Below are positions 12,535 through 23,599 of a DNA stretch of 64,000 bases, piece by piece (the first letter of the stretch is position 1; the number at the start of each line of letters is the position of its first letter). The stretch is from Acanthaster planci (lineage: Eukaryota; Echinodermata; Asteroidea; Valvatida; Acanthasteridae). Where the stretch lies: the NCBI RefSeq assembly GCF_001949145.1, contig NW_019091356.1:4675211-4739210 (forward strand), given 5' to 3'. The notes beneath the pieces were generated by a model. That model did no database searches, was not told the DNA's origin, and was given only the letters and a program-made list of their open reading frames with translations. The position numbers and the translations under genes were made by a program.

Positions 12535-15500
12535 TCGTATTCCGTTACCCTTTACGCTGGACGAGGTATGTACTCTTGATGTTGTGAAGGTTACCAAGAA
12601 ACTGTTTTGAGTTTATTTGATTGCGCGGTCTTTCTACTTTGACTTGACCGTCATTCTAATTTGAATTGTCAATTTGCCTTTATTCTTTTTATCTCACTTG
12701 GTTTGGATTGATTTTGATTGACTTGTTGACTTAATTGACTTGGTTTTAAGTCATGGTGTTGATAGTGTTCTGGATTTTAGAGCTGTTACAGGGAGCAACT
12801 TGGCACTTAAACCTTCACATGAAAACGCCATACAGGTTACAGTCCCCTTGGCACAGGACACGACCAAATTTGGTTTATTCATTCTTGATTACAAAAAATA
12901 AGGTACCCAACTCATGAAAGTTACAGGTGTAATGACCAAACTACATGCAAGCTATACATGTCACTAGAAGAACAAAAGGACTTTTTACACAATATCCCTG
13001 TATCGTAAAAGCTACTACAAAACCGTTTAATAACCTGAAAAAAGGTATAAAACCGTTCAATTCATTACATCAATATAAAAGCAAACTTTCGACTGTGAAC
13101 CTTAGACATGTCAATATAAGATTTATAAAATGAACTTTAAAGGTGGGTAAAGCAGTTAAATGTAATTAGAAATTTTCCGACTGACAATAGACAAGAGTTT
13201 CGTAAATAGAACGTAAAATGTTTTGTAGTATCCAATGTCTGACCGTGTTCCCATTTTTACTCACGGAAGTCGGTCTCTCCTCAACTAGTCAATAGTCAAT
13301 AGTCTATTCTAGTCAATAGTGGGAAGCTGCAGTGTTCATAATCCTGCAATATTGTGGGGTTCCTGTTTTTGTTTACAGTGCCGTATTGGGCATTTATGGT
13401 CCACAGCGCAGTGGGCCATCCTTAATAGTGATGCTGAAGGAGGAGTCGAAATCGTGGAGAATGAGCCGAGTGAATTTGGCCGTTACACCTTTAAGATCTT
13501 CCGTGCAGACAGGTGAAGCTACAAGCTTCGTATCGTTTTTGATGTCACTTTTTAATTTTCACATGAATAAGAACTGACGGCTTGGATCGGGCTATTGTAT
13601 TAGTTGATGAAACACCAGAACTAAGGTGGCACCCAATGAAATCTGAATTTGTAGATGTCACAGGATGGCGCCACACAAGCTTAGCGTACCTTGAAATCGA
13701 TGGGCGTCTGCATGTAGTAAGGATCAAAGTATCTCATTAGTCGAAGATAACTTTTAAAGAGGCGCCTTCCTCGGAGCAAGACGCCACCGTAGCTATCGTA
13801 TCAAATTCTGTTCACTGATTTAGGTCAGTGTTTACACCTTCATTCCATTGAAGAGAAGATTTGAGGTGACTTTATATTTCAGTTTATGTGTTACAGCTGT
13901 CAAGATTGTTATTTGACAAAGTGGAAAGGTATGTGAATAATTTGCCCGAACCAGAGCAATGAAGCCTTGCTCGTTGTCAATGCGCATTCTAACGTTTCAC
14001 ACCAGCCCATTTCCGTTCCTTATTTGCTCAATTGTGATACAGTGAAACGACCATGTACAATGCGTCATGTTTTTCGATTCGCAATGTCATTTTGGAGTGG
14101 TTTTTGCCCCTTTCGCGGTAACCAGATGGAAACTAGGACCGTCCGACAGACATGTGCTTAATGCCAGCGAATATCACCCGTCATTTTGTGTGTGTCTCTT
14201 TTCAGTAAAATTCCAAACACCATCAGGTTGCTTGCACCAAAAGGATCTCTGTTTTTTATGGAAAAGTCATGGAATGACTTTCCCCAAGTGAAGACCGAAG
14301 TTGGCGTAAGTATTCGAAAACGTTCGTCCCAACGAGGACTAGGAACCAAAAGGTTTCCTTTGGTATTCTGTTTCCCTAATAACTGCCAATTTGAATAAAA
14401 ATTTGATGTTAATATCATTAATTTCAATTCATTTCAGCAGAGGTCTGGTGGAAAAAAGTCGCGTTTCTGAACAAACAAACAAACAAACCTATTTGTCTCT
14501 AAAAGCACTTATTTCCTTTCCAGACAGGTGACAATAACAGTCTGTTGTTTCATTGATTGCATGGTAATCAAGACAATCGTTTTCAATCAGCCAGTGCTGG
14601 TGGAAAGTTTGGAAATTATACCCCTTATTGTGTTTACATAAAACAGGTGGAAAAGTCTCCCTTTAAGGTAAGTGCATAAAGAGTGATGACGTCATAACTA
14701 CGATGAAAACACATTTCTTTTCTTTTATTTTCCACTCGTCTAGAGCCCGTACATGAAAGAAACGTTTCACATTAAAACCTTTTCACGGTATGTAGAAGCG
14801 GATGACTGCCAACAGGATAACGTAAGCAGTGTCGATTATTTTCATTACATTGGAAACGCTCGTGTGGATATTTTTGGCAGAAAAACTCCGATCTGTCAGC
14901 ATAAAGTCTTTACAATTAGGAGCCAAAAAAGCATTTTGTGTTGCTAGACGCTGCAAACCGGTATTATACCAAGCCTTATAGGATTTTAGACGATCTTTGA
15001 AAGTTGGACAAAGTTTCCTGTGAACTACACGTGTAGTCTTTTTGACACGGTCGATCCATTATAGTTTTATCTTTGTGTCCTCTGATTAATTTCACCACCG
15101 ATGTGTACCAATTTTTCTGCCACCGTTAGATTTTTGACGGCATTTACTCTGGCAGTAGAACAGTAATTCCTGTGGACATAGTAAATGACAAAATAAATCC
15201 AAAGGTAAGTTGTAACTTCCAGTTTTCAGACAAAATAGATGCCCCTTTCAGTTGGAGTTATAATTCCCTCAAAACATAACAAAGCAACCAAACACAAACA
15301 AAGCAACTTGGACAAAAAAAGAACCTAACTTCAGTGATAACTGTAAAACTGCATGAAACCCCTGGGCCGTCTTTGTTGATATGAAGGTGTCAGAGTCACC
15401 AAACGGGTAGTTCTTGGCGTAGCTTACATCAAAGAGGATAATGACAGCTGGCGTTCTATGGGCGCCCAGCAATGAAGTTTGGTTCAATGTGGCTTTTTTG

Positions 15501-16898
15501 TTGTTTCTGTTTGAAGAGGTAGAAGCCAATCCCCTCAACTCGTAAGTGACGTCATTTTTCTCATCTACTCACAGTGTCCAATGCACTGATACCTTTGTTT
15601 TTCAGGAGTACCGAGAAGACGAAGATCCTTCAAAATGTCACAGAGGAAAATTGAATGTCAATCCTGACTGGAAGGTATAGTGTAAATCGGTAACCAGAAA
15701 GATCCAATTTGGTATTTTAAAAGAGCAACGTCAAGGTCCTCTCAACACAAAACGGTTTATGTCATTGGTTTAGCATTCAGATTTCTCATTTTTGCTGGTG
15801 TTAACTACTGTATTGTTAAAAAATGCCGTTGAACTGTCCATTTGCAGACTTCAGAAGTTCGCGTGTGTGTCTACAAGTTGGTGGAATTGGAATTCGTATG
15901 GCACGACATAAATAGTGTGGAGGGTTTGATACAGAAGGTATTGAAAACTTCTCACTTTTAAGTCGCCTCAGTCCTTAGATTCCCACAAAGTAAAGCTCTG
16001 TTGAGATTGTAGAGAAGTCAATCACTGTTCATATCAAACGTAGGGCCGGTAGTACTTTTATTCGGTTTTTATTATTCTTTTCTCGATAATTTTTATTTTA
16101 TTTCTCCACACAATACAAAAGTTGGCTTTGTTGAAAAGTTACATCTGATGTTTTGAGTGGAAATTTGAAACCTGAATCTGTTTTTTCAAGAGTCACAGCC
16201 TACAGGTGAATTGCTCATTATTGGACCTTTTGAACGCCGTGTTTGTGGAATGATTTGGAACATTTCAGTTGGTCTTTCTCTGTTGTAGGCTGCAACACAA
16301 TATTTCAGGCAGCTTCATCGTCAGATGTTCTGCTGGGCTGACAAGTGGATCGACCTGTCCATGAAGGATATCCGTGCATTTGAATATAAAGTGCAGCAAG
16401 ATCTGATGAAGGTAAAAATTGAACCGATTTCAATCTGGAAACCTTCGACAAGTGGCAATGAAGATTGTATACTGCAAAAATGTGAGATGTGGTAATTATT
16501 AATAGTGCAATTTTCTCTTGTTTCTCGTATTTCGGATAATAACACACTTATGCAATTATTACCAAAAGTCGAATTAAAGGTGAAAATGTGCAGATTAGCG
16601 CAAACTTCAAGGTACAAGCGTTTTATCGTGGAGGTTACAGCGTCTTTTTGATAACTGCCCCAAAATATTACATCCATTCGCCAGAAAATACCGGTGAAGG
16701 ATAGCGCTATGTCATAACGTTACTCACAAATTGCTGGTTTTTGTACCATATACGGCCGTTCCCTTTAGCTAATAATATGGAACATCGTGCAGCGTCTATA
16801 GCAAACACTTGGTTATATTAATTGGATCACTTGTGCTAATGGTTGGCAGTTGGTCATTTCATTGACAGAAAAGATCCCAAGGAGAAGTGATGGGTTGA
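12535..16898 (+). CDS. Phosphatidylinositol transfer protein, class-I-like (first exon not found)
   Basis: The product is a soluble lipid-transfer protein expected to move phosphatidylinositol and phosphatidylcholine between membranes. Nine exons join in phase: 12535-12565, 13379-13512, 14206-14305, 14744-14821, 15130-15204, 15606-15674, 15848-15937, 16289-16411 and 16869-16898 (TGA). They give 242 residues plus a short missing N-terminus, against about 270 in animal PITPs. Recognisable blocks in order are RIPLPFTLDE, CRIGHLWS, VENEPSEFGRYTFKI (the T and K of the lipid-binding YTxK are kept), IRLLAPKGSLFFMEKSWN, EDEDPSKC, VYKLVELEFVW, and HRQMFCWADKWIDLSMKDIR. The double tryptophan of KWWG, used for membrane insertion in mammalian PITP, is reduced to one. 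The GRGP stretch before NWK is lost, so the protein is divergent. The first exon (Met plus about five residues) was not identified. The C-terminus KRSQGEVMG is shorter than usual. Confidence 0.92.
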
Positions 16899-17670
16899 GT
16901 AAGCCAAAGAATGTGATAAATCTACAGCATCAACCAGGAGCGACTGGAGCATGAATAGGAAATCCTTCATTGTCATCAACGTTGATGGTTTATCCTGTGG
17001 CACATTGTCTTGTATGCTTAGATACAGGAGACAGAAGGAGTAGCTATCTATTTTCTAATCATTCACTTCCAACGAAAACCGGTAGGCCCTACATAGATCT
17101 TGGTTGCATTGCTGCAATACGCAGTAATATTCATGAGAACAGGTTGAGCTGAATATTCACTTTTTCTGTAAGTTCATCTGGTTATGAGCAATAATGCGCA
17201 AGTTTATTAATATGTGGTGTATTAACCGTTTGGAATCTCGTCTGTGGTCGCCTTTTAATGCACTATGTAATAAATATTTTACTACAACCTGAAAATTGCA
17301 CGTTTGTGTTTAATTGACTTTATTTTCAATTTGATCATTTTCAATCAACTCTCTCCATAAGTTCTTCACAATTTTAGTTATAGTGCGATTTTGACCTAAA
17401 GTGGAATGATTATTAAATGTAAACAATTACCAACTTCTTTGAACTCTTCCTAGTGTTTGCTAATTATGTTCTCGACTCTGCCATTTAAACCATGTCCCAT
17501 TTTCTGTAGCTGGAGGCACTGGCCACCTTGAGCAGAAGCATCCCCGCCTTGGTCGATGCGACCGTGACGTGCGCTCTTCCTAGTCGTTCGGGAACCAGCG
17601 AAGTTCATTTCCGACCAAAGGAGTCTCTTGCTAAGGAAACAGGTCCAGCCGGAGGCCCGTAGCCCTATTA
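16899..17670 (+). other. 3' flank of the PITP gene (parental half of a tandem duplication)
   Basis: No coding sequence is visible. The segment to about 17270 is imperfectly repeated at about 18485-19012: both contain AATCTCGTCTG followed by a CGCCTTT block, and both carry the GCGACTG words after the stop codon. It therefore belongs to the duplicated unit described for the PITP copy. Confidence 0.5.
17524..17640. repeat. Copy 1 of the 'GAGCAGAAGCA' interspersed repeat
   Basis: This segment runs from CACCTTGAGCAGAAGCA to TTGCTAAGGAAACAGG. It shares its start, its internal AAGTTCATTTCCGACC block and its TTGCTAAG end with copies at 28966-29182 and 40508-40685. This copy has an internal deletion. 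No terminal inverted repeat or coding capacity is visible, so the class is unknown. Confidence 0.7.
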
Positions 17671-17887
17671 GGGCCGTTTCCAATACTCAACTTCGGCTCC
17701 GTCTCAGGCTTCAACTGTTTTTTGTTTTTTTTGCTACCTGACTTTGAAGCTGTAAGCGCAGTAATCAGTCTAATAGTGCCACAGAACATCAAATAAGATG
17801 CAAGAGAGCAAAAACTTACTGTAATCCAATTCGATTTGAACGCTTCAGGCCCATAGTCGGGAATTGGTTTCGGGGACGAAGCCTGAG
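17671..17887. mobile_element. MITE with long TIR, copy 1, right end truncated
   Basis: The element starts GGGCCGTTTCCAATACTC and is nearly collinear with the complete copy at 33650-33892, including the shared interior AATCAGTCTAATAGTGCCAC. In the complete copy the right terminal repeat runs on for about 30 more bases. Here it stops at GCCTGAG and is followed at once by a duplicated PITP exon. It is non-autonomous, with no coding capacity. Confidence 0.8.
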
Positions 17888-18484
17888 ATGTTCTGCTGGA
17901 CATACCAGTGGATTTACATGTCTATGGAGGATATCCGTGCATTTGAACATAAACTGAAGGAAGACCTGAACAAGGTTAAATGGAACTGCTTACCTTCTGG
18001 TAACTTATGCCATAATAGTGAAGATTGCCATATGGTAGGCATGGGCGTAAATCCCGGGGGATGGGGGTATATATCACTCGAGTTTTTGAGGGGGAGAGGT
18101 GGGCTATTGAATCATCCCCACACACATTTTGTGGTGTTGGCAAAATCAAAGCAGATTGTGAAGAGTTTTTTGGACTTCCCAACGACTGAGTGCATTCAAT
18201 AGCACTTAAAAAGGAGGTAAGACAAGTATCTCTTTAACACTCTCCAAAATTCTGTAGAAACAAACGTTTTAGTGACTGGATGTCTTACCTATACACAGAT
18301 ATCTTAGGCCTATGGCTATTTTGCCTCTAGCGACAGATTATGGAACATGGTTTACATTATGATTATGATAGATTATAATAGAAAATGCTTGGTTATTTAA
18401 TTGGATTACCACATTATGATTAAATGGTTATTTCATTGACAGAAAAGATCCAAAGGAGAAGCGATTGGAATGAGAGAGCAATAG
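17888..18484 (+). pseudogene. Partial tandem copy of the last two PITP exons
   Basis: The exon-like block 17888-17974 encodes a diverged copy of the penultimate PITP exon (MFCWTYQWIYMSMEDIR against MFCWADKWIDLSMKDIR in the parent), ending at a GTTAAA donor. A second block, 18443-18484, copies the terminal exon (KRSKGEAIG then MREQ and TAG) after the same TTCATTGACAG acceptor. The intron between them is also recognisably copied and carries a later insertion (18041-18215). The first 12 codons of the penultimate exon are missing and replaced by a MITE end. No stop interrupts the copied frames. The copy could serve as an alternative terminal exon, but the sequence upstream of 17888 lacks a pyrimidine tract, so I call it a pseudogene. 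Confidence 0.75.
18041..18215 (-). mobile_element. GGGCGTAAAT-family element, copy 1 (inverted)
   Basis: It begins GGGCGTAAATCCCGGGGG and runs through ATTGAATCATCCCCACACAC, TTTTGTGG, GACTTCCCA and GAGTGCATTCA. Read on the opposite strand, this order matches copies at 52314-52570, 56245-56525 and 57440-57772. It is inserted in the duplicated PITP intron, so it arrived after, or independently of, the duplication. It is non-coding. Confidence 0.75.
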
Positions 18485-19038
18485 GATGTGGGATCTCCAG
18501 TACCCACCAGAAGCGACTGCAACAGGAGTAATATACTTTGTTGTCAAGGATGTCAAATTAAACACGTTGAAAGTACGATATACAGGGCACAGTACCAATA
18601 GCTATGTTGAGAGAGAACAGGCTTCAGCGTTAAAATCAATATTGTTTGTTACATGTAATTTGTTAGTCTGGTCAACGTAATTAGCATTAAATCAGCAGAA
18701 TCGGTGAAACGCTGTCTAGAAGAGGAGTGCAAATTCTGTTCGATTACAGTTACTGTAATCCAGTTTAGTAAAATGTTGGTTGTTACAAAATGCAAGCTAC
18801 TATTGATAACATTTCTTTGCAATATTTCATGACATGACTCCCGTAATTTGTATTTCTTGACACTGATAATTGTTCTTTAATATAACATTCATGGCCAATG
18901 GCTGACATTCGTAGAGATGGTTTACTATGCCCTGTGTGATATCAATAGCACCACTTTCATGACAAGGGTTGTAGTCATCTAGAATCTCGTCTGGGGACGC
19001 CTTTAAGGAATTTTAAATCAATGCCTAACGTAGTCTTG
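18485..19038. other. Duplicated PITP 3' flank
   Basis: No gene is visible. It contains weak copies of the sequence that follows the parental PITP stop codon, up to the AATCTCGTCTGGGGACGCC block near 18980. Confidence 0.45.
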
Positions 19039-19226
19039 CACTGGCGTAGCTAGGATTTTACTAGTGGGGCATCAACATCTTATGGGGGGGGGCACCAACT
19101 TTCAGTGGTGTGGTTTTTGGGGCGAGTTTCTGTAAGCCTTTTTTGTAGCGGGGAAAGGCACCTGGGAGGGAGCACTGGGAATTTGTGGGGGGAGTGCCCC
19201 CAGGCCCTCCCTTGGCTACGCCGCTG
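19039..19226. mobile_element. hAT-type MITE with 8-bp target-site duplication
   Basis: The element is 188 bp and starts CACTGGCGTAGCTAGG. It ends CTTGGCTACGCCGCTG, whose reverse complement is CAGCGGCGTAGCCAAG, giving imperfect terminal inverted repeats of about 16 bp. It is flanked on both sides by the identical octamer TAGTCTTG (19031-19038 and 19227-19234). Eight-base duplications and CAGNGGCGTAGC-like ends are typical of the hAT superfamily. It has no coding capacity. The exact duplication suggests a fairly young insertion. Confidence 0.85.
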
Positions 19227-19234
19227 TAGTCTTG

Positions 19235-19988
19235 TCGTTGAGCCACACTTAAAACACTAAACAAATGCAGGCTATTGCCAGATTTTTTCGAGGAGGCACG
19301 CGGGAGTTCAAGCCCCGAATAAGGGAGCGTATCCTCACCCTGCCCCTATTTAGTTATGCCAGTGTCACGAACACAAGTAGCATGACTGATTATTTGCTTA
19401 ATATTTATAAATTATGCAGCAATGGAAGACAGTCCTCAAATTGACATTCCTTTAAAGTGGACCACGCTTGTTTTGTTTGTCAACACCTGTCGTGGCAGTA
19501 GCTGGTGGCGTCAGGGATACATCAAGTGCCAAAGGCTTTAATGGTAAGGATAATCTAAAATTTTTATCTTTACTTGATCTTCGTTCTTTCTCTGGAATCA
19601 CCTTCCTTTAAAACTGTCCATCAAAAATTTTGATGGTAGGCCTATAATCTAAGAAAATGTAGACTTAATTATCAATAGTCACAGGCAATGTGAGTAATGT
19701 GGTATTTACAGCGGTTATAACGCTCTCAGGCGGTAGAAGGGTATTTTTGTTTGTCGAATAAAGAAAACGTGAACGTGATAGGTTTGTTACATGTTATTGA
19801 TCTTGACAACTCTATTAACGGATACTACTTCAAACGTCGTTCTTTACGGATCATTCTGCAGATGTTGATGGTACAATTTCAATCGCGCGTAGAACTTCAC
19901 TGAATGTAGGGTTGTTGTGACTTAGCCGAGACCAAGTTTTAATAGACCAGGACGTCATACTTGGGTAAAATTCGTGTTTAAGAGGCAG
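19235..19988. other. Intergenic DNA between converging PITP copy and MFS gene
   Basis: I see no gene, tRNA or clear repeat here. It contains the presumed 3' untranslated and downstream DNA of the minus-strand MFS gene. Confidence 0.5.
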
Positions 19989-22900
19989 TCACTTGTTTTC
20001 AGGTCGACAACATGAGATTACACATTGTGTGAAAGCTACCAAGGTCGATGTAATTACTGCCATGCCTCCAATTGTCACAAAGACAGGCTCGTATGCCCCT
20101 GTGAGGTCATGAATCCATCCTGTATGGAAACAAAAATAACAGATCGTGGGAAAAATGATGTGACTTAAATTTGTAGTTATACAACGCACATATCAAGCAC
20201 AAGTGCTGCATTATCACCCCCGTGCATCTCATCAGGCCCATCAATATATTTCTCTCCTCCCTTGGGAGTGGAGATGAATCTGTTGACCGTGGTAACGCTA
20301 TCACATGGTCAGTAGCAGGGGCCCCGTCAATGGCGGTAAGTGTTGCGATTACTTTTGCACTTATAGCCACTTTTCTGCCATTGTAAAAGACCATTGGTAA
20401 CTTTCAAGAAAACGCTGGATTTGTATAATACTAATATTTAACACAACATCTATTCCTGTTCTCGGGGTATACCCAGCATGAGATGTGGCAAAGGGGAACT
20501 TCTCCCCTACGTGATGCATAAGTTAGATTATTGTACCTACTGCCAAGTACTCTTTGCCACATATCGTACTTCATGGGATTGATCCAGGATACAGAGAAGT
20601 GAAAAAGGTTATTACTAAAGACAAGTTATGAAGGCGTCGGCGTGTGATCGATGTAACGTACCACAACGAGTAGTAGAGGACCACTTGCTTCAAACTACCA
20701 GTTGTTTTGAAAGATTTTCAAAACCATTTATGCCTGCATGTCCCGGATTTAGTCTGCATGGAAACTATTTAGCAAAATCCTAGAACTAGGATAGCTACCT
20801 ACCAGCGAGCACTCCCCCAGCGAGTTCGCCAGCAGACAAAGATACGAATAACCAACTAAAAGCTGAAAGGTGCTGGTCCCCGGTAACTTCACGCACAAGC
20901 ACGAACATCATCGGGTACAAGATTCCCATAGCAAACCCAGCTATTGTGCACAGAAATGCTAGGGCGAAATAGGATTGCACTACTAGCGGGTTGGTGAGGG
21001 TAGACGCCGCGAACACCAGGCTCGATATCACAAAAAGAGTCGAAGATTTGATTAGACCGTAGTCAACCAAAGGGCCATGAACGGAACGTCCCACAAGGGA
21101 GCCAATGCCCCCGAATGTTGCAAGAACCGCGGAGGGCACTTCGCCAAATCCAAGCTCTATGCCTTGAGGAATTACAAATAAGTGCCAACTGCTAAAGAGG
21201 GCGCCACACAAGATAGTCACAAGCTGATAAACGAGGAACATATCTTGGGTGAGTATATTTGTGTCGAATCGTTCATGCACAATATTCAACATTTTCTTTG
21301 TCAGACTACCTCCACATTTAACATCTCGTTTGCCTTCTTCCTTTGAAGTTATTGACGTGTTATCTGTGTCAGTTTGATTCGGCAGCACACTATAGAATGT
21401 CGGACACGACACTCTTCGTGGTCGAAACAGAGCACCACATACAGTATAGTTGAAAGAAAATGCCCCCAACAGGCAGAGAGCTGCCCTCCATCCGTAAACT
21501 GACACAATATATTCCGTTACTGGTGGGAGTATCATCATTCCAAGAGGCCCTCCGGAAAGGGAAACGCCGTTTGCTGCAGCAAAGTTGTCTGGAAAATAGT
21601 CCATAACGGCTTTAGCAGAGGCCAACTGCGTTGCAGCCTGCCCAATACCTGTTATTAAAAGGAAGAAAGTTTTCCTTTGTAGTTTCAATAAACATTAACT
21701 GAGACTAAATCTGAGGAACTTTTCAAAACGCTAAAGTAGGTTTTACCCTTAAAGGAGCCAGGAAATAGAAATATTTTCATAAATTTTACTAAAAACCCTT
21801 GAAATGGCATCTTTGGGTTTCAATTAACCTTGGTTTAAATTTTTGTGTTGCAATTTTAACCCATATTTTGATGCTTTTTTGTTTTTATGCTAATACATAT
21901 TTGCATACTCAGCAGAACTATGGTGTTATCCAAGGCACTGAATGTTGCACTGATTTGTGCACAGAAAAATTTGAGATTCTTTAAACACTGCTTTGGCAGA
22001 TTTCATTTTCTTTGGCAATTTATTGCCAAAAAAAATATCTTGAAAATAGTTCGCAGTACCCGCTGCTTCATTTGACTCGGACCGACCAACCGATCCCGGC
22101 AAGCTCGGCGGTCGAGTGGTTAAGACATCTGCACTAGTAAGCAGGAGGTCGTGGGTTCGAGTCCGACCCGCGTAAACTTGTGAGATTTTTTTCGCAAGCT
22201 GTCGGACAAGCACTGAGCTTTCCGGGAATAGTCGAACTTTTCCGAACTTATTCTGTCCGTATTGAATTCAGTTTCACGTCAACACTTTTCGAGATAGTAT
22301 CTGGAAAAAGTTTTTTGCAAGTGGCCCTTATACGCTTCCGTATTATGGTAACACGATTTTGTGAAGGAGCGATTTCATAGCACTTGGTGGATTCATACTG
22401 CAAACCTAATTGAAAAATAACTATTACTATAATCAGTTCTTCGCATAAGTCATTTTCAGGGACAACTTACTTGACAAAGCAAACAAGAACCCCAGAAGGA
22501 GAATAGAGGGTGAAAATGACGCCGCCATCAAACAAAAAGCAGCCATTGCTCCTCCAACCATGGTGATCATTCGTGGACCCAGCATTGGCATGAAGGCTCC
22601 AACCAATGGCACTAAGGTTGAAAACGGACAATGCACTTCTCCACTATACTGACAATTTAATTGAGCTACTGAAGCGTACATGACTGTGTGGTACAGCTGC
22701 AACTTGAACCAAACCGTAGCAGATGGTATGTAACATAATACTACCCCCAAAAAGCAAATACATGCATCCAATACAAGCATAATGTTCATGTAAGCACAAT
22801 GGAAATGTGTGCATGTGTAGTTTTACTGTTGGCCTACTGCTCCCACGTAAAGGCAAGTTGCAAGCGGTGGTTTCAGGTAAAGGATAAATTTGTAATGGCA

Positions 22901-23406
22901 CCGCTTTGATCGCGCTGCCACTGAATTGGCCTTTAATTGGTGCAAGGGATTAATGAAAAATGAATTGAAACTTCCAACTTTGATCGTGACATATTTATAT
23001 ACTCTGAACCCCCAGATTGCTTTGAACTGTAATATTTTGTGGACATGGAAAGGCTCAACTTGGTCAGCATATCATCAGGTTTGCATTTTTTTTCTACAGT
23101 TGATCGATGTTAAGGATATGATCTCTCATAAAGCGACTAAAATCTTCTTACTCAAAAGGACATCCTATCTTCAGTGATTCGTGTAGGTTCTTAGGCAGGG
23201 GTTTTTAGGATTTTATAAATATACGCACCTGAAATGGCGCCTAGTCCGATCGACATACTGCAGACGAAACCAGCACTCGTAGTGGTGGTGGATAATTCAT
23301 CTACCCAAAGTGGAATGAACACTGCTAACGCTTTGTATGTTCCCAGAGCAATAAATGCCCAGTATGTTCGGGCTAGCAACACGATCCATCGCCGAGGCAG
23401 TGTCAT
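19989..23406 (-). CDS. MFS transporter, monocarboxylate-transporter (SLC16)-like
   Basis: This is a multi-pass plasma-membrane carrier of the major facilitator superfamily. Four exons join in phase 1 at every junction: 23406-23229 (ATG, with an in-frame TAA upstream), 22611-22471, 21648-20803 and 20119-19989 (TGA). They encode 431 residues. The layout is two six-helix halves around a hydrophilic loop of about 60 residues rich in charged and Ser/Thr residues. Visible MCT-like features are GPRMITMVGGAMAAFCLMA in helix 3, the SLSGGPLGMMILPPVTEY block of helices 4-5, GWRAALCLLGA, and the second-half GGIGSLVGRSVHGPLVDYG. The classic MCT N-terminal PDGGWGW motif is absent; the protein begins MTLPRRWIVLLARTYW. 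This makes an MCT12/13/14-like or orphan SLC16 relative likely, and the substrate unknown. A tRNA-derived SINE lies in the second intron. Confidence 0.9.
22103..22176 (+). mobile_element. tRNA-derived SINE head
   Basis: An A box (GTCGAGTGGTTAAG) at 22111 and a perfect B box (GGTTCGAGTCC) at 22154-22164 sit at tRNA-like spacing. The flanking sequences do not form an acceptor stem and the anticodon loop is irregular. I therefore read this as the Pol III promoter head of a SINE, not as a working tRNA. It lies in an intron of the minus-strand MFS gene, in the opposite orientation. Confidence 0.7.
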
Positions 23407-23599
23407 TATGTTGTCGTTACTAGAGTGGCATATTTCCCATTATATACTCCAGTTGTTTGAAGTTAGACGTGTCGAGTAAAATGGGGACACCCAGCCTGCA
23501 GCCCGACCGTTGCCGCACGTTCATTCGACCGTAACACTTTACGGTGGAAAGCTTGCGGTAGCACCATGTAAGGATACGATCTCTTTGTGAGTCCGTATG

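Noticed and set aside
10273-16898. One fused ankyrin-PITP gene
   Set aside because: The second ankyrin exon ends in phase 0 but the first PITP exon needs phase 2, and no linking exon was found. The two are kept separate, with the possibility noted.
22103-22176. Possible tRNA-Ser/Leu gene
   Set aside because: A and B boxes are good, but the ends do not pair as an acceptor stem and the anticodon arm is irregular. It fits a SINE head better.
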